Part shown: positions 20,401 to 26,648 of the stretch, one piece after another
Numbering within the stretch: position 1 is the first letter of the stretch
How the letters are laid out: every line of letters starts with the position of its first letter
Assembly: GCA_015059865.1 (NCBI GenBank)
Contig: SUZP01000005.1
Location: forward strand, 1 to 64,000
Direction of reading: 5' to 3'
Source: Rikenellaceae bacterium
GTDB lineage: Bacteria > Bacteroidota > Bacteroidia > Bacteroidales > Rikenellaceae
Length of the DNA: 64,000 bases
Notes under the pieces: model-generated
What the model saw: only the letters and a program-made list of their open reading frames with translations
The model's database searches: none
Told to the model about the DNA's origin: nothing
Position numbers and translations under genes: made by a program

Positions 20401-20737
20401 TAATATCAATGTATCGAATGTAACAGGTACTCGTTATATCGGTGGTGCTCTCGGACAAGATGTAAGATTAGGAGGCTCTCGCACATACACTAATTTTAAA
20501 TCACATTGTACAATTACAGTGAGCGAGGGTTATAATGCTGGTATGCTTGCTGGTATGGAGCCTACAGGTAGTGTTAAATTCTCGAATTGTGAGGTAGGTG
20601 GTACCTTGGTTAAGGGTGCAACATCTACACTTATCGATGCTGCAAATGTTACACAGTATAGCTTTGGTGCTACTACTGCACCAAACGCTTTGTATGCAAG
20701 CGTAACATTCTTGGCAACACAACCAGTAGTGGAGTAA
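17477..20737 (+). CDS. Large surface lipoprotein, fimbrillin-like N-terminus and GLUG-like repeats
   Basis: Lipobox AGVTACTTDA; DDTRTQLGEKADGVYPLTWAAGDVISVNG; many GGLVG/GGIVG...C-N repeats; 1086 aa. Confidence 0.8.
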   Translation: MKKIYKIFMAVAAVAGVTACTTDATEDLGVNLNEGQTTLTLSLDDTRTQLGEKADGVYPLTWAAGDVISVNGSVSNALAEDEAGATTATFNFEKGFGSAPYFIAYPATSTNNQVVFAAEQTHVSSTTFGNGAAVMYGYATDLSSVKLNHLTGVLKIGVVSGTAEPAYIKEVRISTVDRKPIAGAFNVDAEGKLTATEGATEVITYKAADDASIIAPMGTATSENPNYIYVVVPAGTYGELFVTLESADGVMYKTITTDSTKPINAGAVREFSNNIEFVPTDEAEVFVISNYGDLCDYKEAVEKGSTLGAVLVNDIELPAKGDVLIGQDWASINAPEYAAEFNGNGYAIKGLYAPLFDTVAATIKGVHLKDVKIAKEYASANTGALVNTYTGTSITHCSAEGTITLTRANSVVNKIGGLVGTVSNFTTDWEISDCVNNCAITVALTKDETSQTTFVGGIMGDYYIAAEDAAATTVTLSNNTNNSAISLTGETGAIVGVSGIAARLYSCNLVLTDCANIGSVSAELSASIEFHVSGIVGRYVAGYNLTATNCYNSGKISANITAANTTTAYSSAGGCFGYLANSAGGLLTINNCDNSANIEVEATTSIANQLHIGGLAGCLYSIMDVQNCENTGEKVLFNGQGLSHRFNLGGLAGRVALNNSSDTTNENGLNVINFKTCTNAADVSMTDGGTISHQVFVGGVIASSYALSTQRATFTYDDLDNNGNITVSSKDWTYTGDKSSGDALDVPRLMVGGVLGTDWIDDSSSTGSNYSSFCITNCNNGDEKSVNTKKILITGEKNYSVSVGGIVGVRSYGTPKSNATTYPSKIDGCKNYMTIEHSATTTCQDNLYLGGICGMASHVQRYQRVCFHNSTNYGNINANAANVTDNISVSGVLAVQRNHQQRSASNGRKPAGVTMENVYNKGTINVGGTTGFTCTNLRVGGLVGEAELLAYAVNNNNSYTVNNNHYILTDVANVGNINVSNVTGTRYIGGALGQDVRLGGSRTYTNFKSHCTITVSEGYNAGMLAGMEPTGSVKFSNCEVGGTLVKGATSTLIDAANVTQYSFGATTAPNALYASVTFLATQPVVE

Positions 20738-20773
20738 TTAAAAATTAGAGAAATTAAGGAATTTAGGAAGATT

Positions 20774-20902
20774 ATGAAGAAATTATTTTATACTGCGCCT
20801 GAGGTTATGGCGTATGAGGTGGTAGCTGAGCGTGGCTATCAAGCGAGCGCATCGTTCGGCTTGGATGGCTTCGGCACAGAGACCGACACAACAGAGTGGT
20901 AA
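20774..20902 (+). CDS. Small 42-aa protein MKKLFYTAPEVMAYEVVAERGYQASASFGLDGFGTETDTTEW, not in the ORF track
   Basis: ATG to TAA reading frame 36 nt after the lipoprotein stop; terminator directly downstream. Confidence 0.7.
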   Translation: MKKLFYTAPEVMAYEVVAERGYQASASFGLDGFGTETDTTEW

Positions 20903-20924
20903 CATTCTTTTCATCAAGTTGTTG

Positions 20925-20961
20925 GAAGGGGCTTGCGTAGTGATGCGCGAGCTCCTTTTTT
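20925..20961 (+). terminator. Terminator after the 42-aa ORF
   Basis: AAGGGGCTTGCGtagtgatGCGCGAGCTCCTTTTTTT. Confidence 0.65.
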
Positions 20962-21091
20962 TGGGGCCAAAAGGCCCCAAAAAGAATTAAGAATTAAGAA
21001 TTGAGAATTAAGAATTAAAAATTAAAAATTCCTTTAATTGTCAATTGTCAATTCGTCAATTGTCAATTAAAAAACTGCTCACTAAACAAAA

Positions 21092-21124
21092 AAGAGCGTG
21101 TCTAAACTTGTTAGACACGCTCTT
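21092..21124 (-). terminator. Terminator after tsf (GTGTCTAA apex family)
   Basis: AAGAGCGTGTCTAAacttgTTAGACACGCTCTT. Confidence 0.8.
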
Positions 21125-21146
21125 GCGTATTAGTATTATACTAAGC

Positions 21147-22148
21147 TTAGTCAGAAAGCGATACTCGCTTGAATGCAAGCACCTTAGCCTCTGCATCAGC
21201 TGCCTTGATAACATCCTTAACAGGAGTCTTACCATCGCCCATCTGATAGCCCTGCTCTTCGAGAGTGTTCTCTTTGAGGAACTTCTGAACACGGCCCTTA
21301 GCGATGTTCTCAATCATCTGCATATTGAGGTTTGCTGCCTTAGCCTCGCCTACGGTCTTGATAATCTCGCGAGCCTGCGCTGCCTGCTCTGCGGTAATCC
21401 AACCCTTCGACTGGTTCGACTCGATGTGGTCCTCGCTATCAACATGTGCAGGGTTGATACCTGCCTTGGTGAGAGCTGCGTTAATCTCCTTCTGCACGAG
21501 CTCATCCTTAGTCTTCTCAACTGCGGTCTTGAACTCTGCATCGAGTACGCTCTGCTCAACATTTGCTGCCGATACAGCTACCGGATTCATCGAAGCAACC
21601 TGCATTGCTACACCCTTAGCAACCTGTGCGTCAAGCTCCTTGTTGAAGCCTACAACAGCAGCAAGCTTGCCGGTGATAACATGCATATAAGCCGAAATAA
21701 ATGGTGCCTCGATAGCCTCGTAACCTGCAACAACATGCTTCTCGCCTGTCTGTCCAGTCAACTCGGTAACAGCAGCCTCAACAGTACGACCATCTGCAAG
21801 TGTGCAAGCCATAAGAGCCTCCTTATCAGCAGGGAAGTGAGTGAGAGCTGCATCTGCAATCGCCTGAGCAAGTGCCTGGAAGTCAGCGTTCTTAGCAACG
21901 AAGTCGGTCTCGCAACCGAGGCCTACTACGATAGCCTTACCGCCCTGAACCTTTGCAATAACGGCACCCTCCGAGGTCTCACGGTCAGCACGCTTAGCAG
22001 CTACGAGCTTACCCTTCTCCTTGATAATCTCCTTAGCGCGGTCGAAGTCGCCATCCGACTCAACAAGAGCCTTCTTGCAATCCATCATACCTGCACCAGT
22101 CATCTTACGCAACTTCATTACATCAGCTGCCTTAATCTCTATTGCCAT
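21147..22148 (-). CDS. tsf: Elongation factor Ts
   Basis: VMKLRKMTGAGMMDCKKALVE; VGLGCETDFVAKN. Confidence 0.97.
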   Translation of the reverse strand: MAIEIKAADVMKLRKMTGAGMMDCKKALVESDGDFDRAKEIIKEKGKLVAAKRADRETSEGAVIAKVQGGKAIVVGLGCETDFVAKNADFQALAQAIADAALTHFPADKEALMACTLADGRTVEAAVTELTGQTGEKHVVAGYEAIEAPFISAYMHVITGKLAAVVGFNKELDAQVAKGVAMQVASMNPVAVSAANVEQSVLDAEFKTAVEKTKDELVQKEINAALTKAGINPAHVDSEDHIESNQSKGWITAEQAAQAREIIKTVGEAKAANLNMQMIENIAKGRVQKFLKENTLEEQGYQMGDGKTPVKDVIKAADAEAKVLAFKRVSLSD

Positions 22149-22178
22149 AGTTTTCTCTGGTTTTCTTTTTGTTAATAA

Positions 22179-23045
22179 TTAAGCCTCTGCCTGAGCCTCC
22201 TCAGCAGGAGCCTCAACAGCTGCTACTACCTCTGCTGCAACTGCCTCCTCTGCATCAACCGAAGCCTTTACGCTCTTCTTGATACGAGTCTTAGCAGGTT
22301 TCTTTGCAGGAGCCTCTGTGTTAGCCTCAGCCTCAACAGCCTCCTTCTCTCTCTCAAGCTTGCGCTCCTCTGCGCCCTCAGCGATAGCAGCACATACTGT
22401 ATCGAGAATCAAAGCGATTGACTTTGTTGCATCGTCATTTGCTGGGATTACATAATCAATGTCGGTTGGATCACAACAAGTATCTACCATTGCAAATACC
22501 GGAATATTCAAACGCTTTGCCTCCTTAACGGCATTCTGCTCCTTCTGCACATCGATAACGAACAATGCAGCAGGAAGGCGAGTAAGGTCAGCGATAGAAC
22601 CGAGGTTCTTCTCCAATTTTGCACGCTGACGCGAAATCTGTAACTTCTCTCGCTTAGAGAAGTTCTCGAAAAGACCGTCTGCCATCTGCTTGTCGATGGT
22701 TGCCATCTTCTTGACAGCACGGCGTATAGTTGGGAAGTTTGTAAGCATACCGCCAGCCCAACGCTCTGTTACATAAGGCATTCCTACGGCTGCTACCTTT
22801 TCGGCAACAATCTCCTTTGCTTGTTTCTTGGTTGCAACAAACAACACACGACGACCACTCTTTGCGATGTTTTTGAGTGCTGCTGCTGCCTCATCCAACT
22901 TCACTACTGTCTTGTGAAGGTCGATGATATGGATGCCGTTCTTCTCCATAAAGATATATGGAGCCATTTTAGGATTCCACTTGCGCTTCAAGTGACCGAA
23001 ATGAACGCCAGCCTCCAATAATGTATTAAAATCTGTTCTAGACAT
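22179..23045 (-). CDS. rpsB: 30S ribosomal protein S2
   Basis: LLEAGVHFGHLKRKWNPKM. Confidence 0.97.
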   Translation of the reverse strand: MSRTDFNTLLEAGVHFGHLKRKWNPKMAPYIFMEKNGIHIIDLHKTVVKLDEAAAALKNIAKSGRRVLFVATKKQAKEIVAEKVAAVGMPYVTERWAGGMLTNFPTIRRAVKKMATIDKQMADGLFENFSKREKLQISRQRAKLEKNLGSIADLTRLPAALFVIDVQKEQNAVKEAKRLNIPVFAMVDTCCDPTDIDYVIPANDDATKSIALILDTVCAAIAEGAEERKLEREKEAVEAEANTEAPAKKPAKTRIKKSVKASVDAEEAVAAEVVAAVEAPAEEAQAEA

Positions 23046-23286
23046 TTTAGTTTCTTTTTTTTGTAATTTTAATTTCTCTTTTCTTCAACTCTCGCGGTAG
23101 TGACCTTGTCAATCCGAAGAGTTTTCCGCGACAGGGCAAGTAGCAAAGTAGCACTTTTTTCTGACCATCAGCTATTAGCCATTGGCCATTAGCTCTATAT
23201 AATAATATAAGTATAAGTGGTCTTGCTGACTTTCGTAAACCCTTGTCGTGCTTTGCCGATTTGTTAGTCTGCTTGCGAAATAAAAA

Positions 23287-23673
23287 TTAACGCTTGCTGA
23301 ACTGGAACTTACGACGTGCACCAGGCTGTCCCGGCTTCTTACGCTCAACCTCACGGGCGTCACGAGTAAGGAATCCGTTCTTCTTCAAAACAGGACGATA
23401 CTCTGCGTTAATCTCGCACAATGCGCGAGCGATACCCATACGAGCGGCCTCTGCCTGACCCTTGATACCACCACCTACGAGGTTTACAACAACATCGTAA
23501 GCCTCAGCAGTCTCGGTTACGAGCAATGGCTGCTTAACCTCGTACTGCAAGATGTTCAATGGGAAATAGACATCAAGAGCCTTGTGGTTGATTGTAATGT
23601 TACCAGTTCCCGGCTTCACGAATACGCGAGCTACAGCTGCCTTACGGCGACCAACTGTGTTTACAACTTCCAT
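23287..23673 (-). CDS. rpsI: 30S ribosomal protein S9
   Basis: [15 protein letters not shown] ... [17 protein letters not shown]. Confidence 0.97.
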   Translation of the reverse strand: MEVVNTVGRRKAAVARVFVKPGTGNITINHKALDVYFPLNILQYEVKQPLLVTETAEAYDVVVNLVGGGIKGQAEAARMGIARALCEINAEYRPVLKKNGFLTRDAREVERKKPGQPGARRKFQFSKR

Positions 23674-23678
23674 AATTC

Positions 23679-24134
23679 TTACTTAATCTCGTTTAACTTA
23701 ATTTGCTTTGGGTTCTGAGCTGCGTGCGGATGCTCTGCACCAGCATAAACCTTCAAGTTTTTGATAATAGCCTCTCCAAGACGGTTCTTTGGCAACATAC
23801 CACGAACTGCCTCTTCGATTACGAACTCAGGTTTCTTTGCCAAATATAAGGCAGGAGTAGCGAAACGCTGACCACCCGGATAGCCGGTGTGGCGGACATA
23901 GACCTTGTCGGTCAACTTCTTACCTGTGAGCTTCACCTTCTCGGCGTTGATAACGATAACATTGTCACCGCAATCAACATGAGGGGTGTAGCCCGGCTTG
24001 TTCTTACCGCAGAGAATCTTTGCAATCTGCGATGCCAAGCGGCCCAATACCTCGTTAGTAGCGTCGATGACAACCCACTCCTTGTTGACTGTCGCTGCAT
24101 TCAACGAGATAGTTTTGTAACTTAATGAATCCAT
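23679..24134 (-). CDS. rplM: 50S ribosomal protein L13
   Basis: [26 protein letters not shown]. Confidence 0.97.
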   Translation of the reverse strand: MDSLSYKTISLNAATVNKEWVVIDATNEVLGRLASQIAKILCGKNKPGYTPHVDCGDNVIVINAEKVKLTGKKLTDKVYVRHTGYPGGQRFATPALYLAKKPEFVIEEAVRGMLPKNRLGEAIIKNLKVYAGAEHPHAAQNPKQIKLNEIK

Positions 24135-24185
24135 CTAATACTTGTTAAAAAAGTTTGTAATCCAACCTCGCACTTTGCGAGTGCG

Positions 24186-24193
24186 CAAAGGTA
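24186..24193 (-). promoter_or_regulatory. Bacteroidetes -7 box upstream of rplM
   Basis: CAAAGGTA = TACCTTTG on the minus strand. Confidence 0.45.
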
Positions 24194-24270
24194 CGAATAA
24201 TTTTTTGAATAAACCAACTTTTTATAAAATAAAAATCATAAGGCTTTTAGCCATTGGCATTTGGTTGATT

Positions 24271-24385
24271 GGAACTCCTACCCTTGTCAAGGCGCAAGTT
24301 TTACTGGGGGTTACTGGGGGCGGGCGTTCCGCCCTTTACTGGGGGCGCACCTGCGGTGCTTTACTGGGGAGCGCGGAGAGTTAAA
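24271..24385 (-). repeat. Mini-hairpin array 2 (degenerate, CCCCAGTAAA linker), leader at 24271-24297
   Basis: TTTACTGGGG linkers at 24300, 24335, 24360; palindromes GGGCGTTCCGCCC and GCACCTGCGGTGC; reverse-complement leader CTTGCGCCTTGACAAGGGTAGGAGTTCC. Confidence 0.65.
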
Positions 24386-24403
24386 GCTGTTTTAAACTAA
24401 TCC

Positions 24404-24607
24404 CCAAATAGTAAAATTGATTTTAAGTAGATGAGAGCAAGGCGCACAAGAAGCCCACTGCGCAGCATAATTTCCAAATAGTAAAATTGATTTTAAGGAG
24501 GCAAATACAAGGCGCACAAGAAACCCACTGCGCAGCATAGTAAACCTATGTGAGCAAGTGGGTTATCGCAGTGCAACGCAGTAGTTGCCCCTTAAAATCG
24601 ATTTTTA
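24404..24607 (-). repeat. Long inverted-repeat 3' element B with duplicated left half
   Basis: Arms 24482-24504 / 24585-24607; inner AACCCACT/AGTGGGTT; core GCGCAGCATAGTAAACCTATGTGAGC; left half duplicated with 70-bp period. Confidence 0.85.
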
Positions 24608-26314
24608 CAGGGCTTGGGAGATATTGATAATGTAATCCCCCATTCGCTCTATCTCGGAGATAAGGTCGATGTAATATACTGACGAAGTATAACTCTCCTT
24701 GCCCTCCTCGATATTGCGAACCTCCTCCTCGCGAAGACGATTGCGCATATCATTGAGTTCGACCTCCGCCTCGACAGCAAGTTTAACATCAGGCTTACCA
24801 TCAAAGCCCTTTTCGAGATTGGCAATCATTACAGCATAGGCGTTATCGAGAAGTTTTAGCATTTGGTCAATCTTCTCGACACTCTTGTCGGTAAAGCGTT
24901 TGCCATGTTCATTACGGCGGGAGAGGATTCGGCTCACAGCCTCGCCGGAGTCGCCAAGGCTCTCCATCTCGCCAATAATCTTGAATAGAGCCTTCGATTG
25001 GGCGCGGGTTTTCTCGCTGATAGAGTCTTGTGGCAGGGAGTTAAGGAAGGTTGCAATTTCGTACTCAATACGGTCGGAAATCTCCTCATACTTAACGAGT
25101 TTGCCACGATAGAACTCAAAGTCCGCCTCGGTGGTGGCGTGAATTGCCGATTTGATATATCCGAGTTCGTTGCGAAGGATATTTGCGAAGTGGATAGTTT
25201 CGTTCTTCGCCTGCTCGATAGCTAACTCTGCCGTTCCCATAGGTCCAGCATCGATATATTTGAGATGTACGACATCCTCTTCCTCCTCGCTCTTCGACTT
25301 GATAGCCCAAGTTACAATCTTGGCAATCTGCGGTACAAACCAAATCAAAATGCAGGTATTGAATGTATTGAAAAGGGTGTGCAACATCGAAAGACCATAG
25401 AGTGCCGAAATCGAGGCATCTCCGCCGAGAGACTTGGTGGTATCGTGAGCAATCTCCATCGGGTTTGGATAGCCCATAGCCTCGATAATAAGTCCGACAA
25501 GCGATGTGAAAGGCTTGAAGAGAGCCAATGCCCACACAACACCGAAAACATTAAAGAGGGTATGCGCCAAAGCTGCACGCTTGGCGTTAGTATTTGCTAC
25601 CGCAGCAGCTATATTTGCGGTGATTGTAGTACCGATATTCTCGCCAAGCACCATCGCAGCAGCCATTTCGAATGGCAACCAGCCGAGGTTGAGCATAATC
25701 AGGGTAAGTGCCATTGTTGCACTCGAAGATTGCAAGACAAGCGTCAGCAATGTGCCGAAAACCAAGAAGATAAGCACCGAGCCAAAGCCGAAGCCCGACC
25801 ATGTTTTAATAAAGGATAGGACCTCAGGTGTTTGTTGCAAGTCGGGTACCGAGTTCTTCATCAGCGACAAGCCGAGGAACAACAACGAGAAGCCTATGAT
25901 AAACTCGCTGATATTGCGGCGCTTTTCAATCTTCGAGAGGCTCAGCACAAAGCCCACAGCCATCAACGGCACGGCAAAAATCGAGATATCCGCCTTGAAA
26001 CCGAGCAACGAGATAAGCCATGCCGTAATAGTAGTACCGATATTGGCACCCATAATTACGCCAATAGCCTGCTCCAACGCCAACAAACCGGCATTTACAA
26101 AGCCTACGACCATAACGGTAGTAGCACTCGACGATTGAATTACAGTGGTTATTCCCAAGCCTGTCAATACACCCTTAAAACGATTAGATGTCAGAGAGCC
26201 AAGAATTGCACGCATTCGACCTCCTGCGGTCTTCTGCAAGCCGGAACTCATCATATTCATTCCATAGAGGAACATTCCGAGAGCACCTAGCAAGGTTAGA
26301 ATTTGAAGTAACAT
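24605..26314 (-). CDS. Na/Pi cotransporter family protein with PhoU-like C-terminus
   Basis: QSSSATTVMVVGFVNAG repeated as QSSSATMALTLIML; 569 aa. Confidence 0.93.
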   Translation of the reverse strand: MLLQILTLLGALGMFLYGMNMMSSGLQKTAGGRMRAILGSLTSNRFKGVLTGLGITTVIQSSSATTVMVVGFVNAGLLALEQAIGVIMGANIGTTITAWLISLLGFKADISIFAVPLMAVGFVLSLSKIEKRRNISEFIIGFSLLFLGLSLMKNSVPDLQQTPEVLSFIKTWSGFGFGSVLIFLVFGTLLTLVLQSSSATMALTLIMLNLGWLPFEMAAAMVLGENIGTTITANIAAAVANTNAKRAALAHTLFNVFGVVWALALFKPFTSLVGLIIEAMGYPNPMEIAHDTTKSLGGDASISALYGLSMLHTLFNTFNTCILIWFVPQIAKIVTWAIKSKSEEEEDVVHLKYIDAGPMGTAELAIEQAKNETIHFANILRNELGYIKSAIHATTEADFEFYRGKLVKYEEISDRIEYEIATFLNSLPQDSISEKTRAQSKALFKIIGEMESLGDSGEAVSRILSRRNEHGKRFTDKSVEKIDQMLKLLDNAYAVMIANLEKGFDGKPDVKLAVEAEVELNDMRNRLREEEVRNIEEGKESYTSSVYYIDLISEIERMGDYIINISQAL

Positions 26315-26596
26315 AATTAAAAGTTAGGTTGATAAATGTTTTGATTGTTATGTATTATAAGAGTGTTATTATGGATATCTACTAGTGGTATAACTTGCGT
26401 ATTAAGGCTCTCCGCCCTACACTCTCCGAGCAACAAAATGGAGAGCGTTACAATCAACGATAGTATGGATACTCGACTTAACACACGACAAATATAGGAA
26501 TAAAAACGGCATTATTATATATATGTATCGTGCCGAATTGTCAAATTTAACTATTTCTTAAATTTAATTTAACGATTTCTTAATATTAAAAGAAAA

Positions 26597-26628
26597 AAGA
26601 GCCGACACTATTATTAGCATCGGCTCTC
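26597..26628 (-). terminator. Terminator after secDF
   Basis: GAGCCGAcactattattagcaTCGGCTC flanked by an A/T tract. Confidence 0.65.
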
Positions 26629-26648
26629 AATTGTAGAGTTAAATATTT

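Noticed and set aside
20953-20984. TTTTTTTGGGGCCAAAAGGCCCCAAAAAG palindrome as a regulatory site
   Set aside because: It overlaps the terminator region after the 42-aa ORF and is more simply part of transcription termination.
21045-22175. 376-aa ORF antisense to tsf
   Set aside because: Shadow ORF; Leu/Cys-rich translation typical of antisense frames here.
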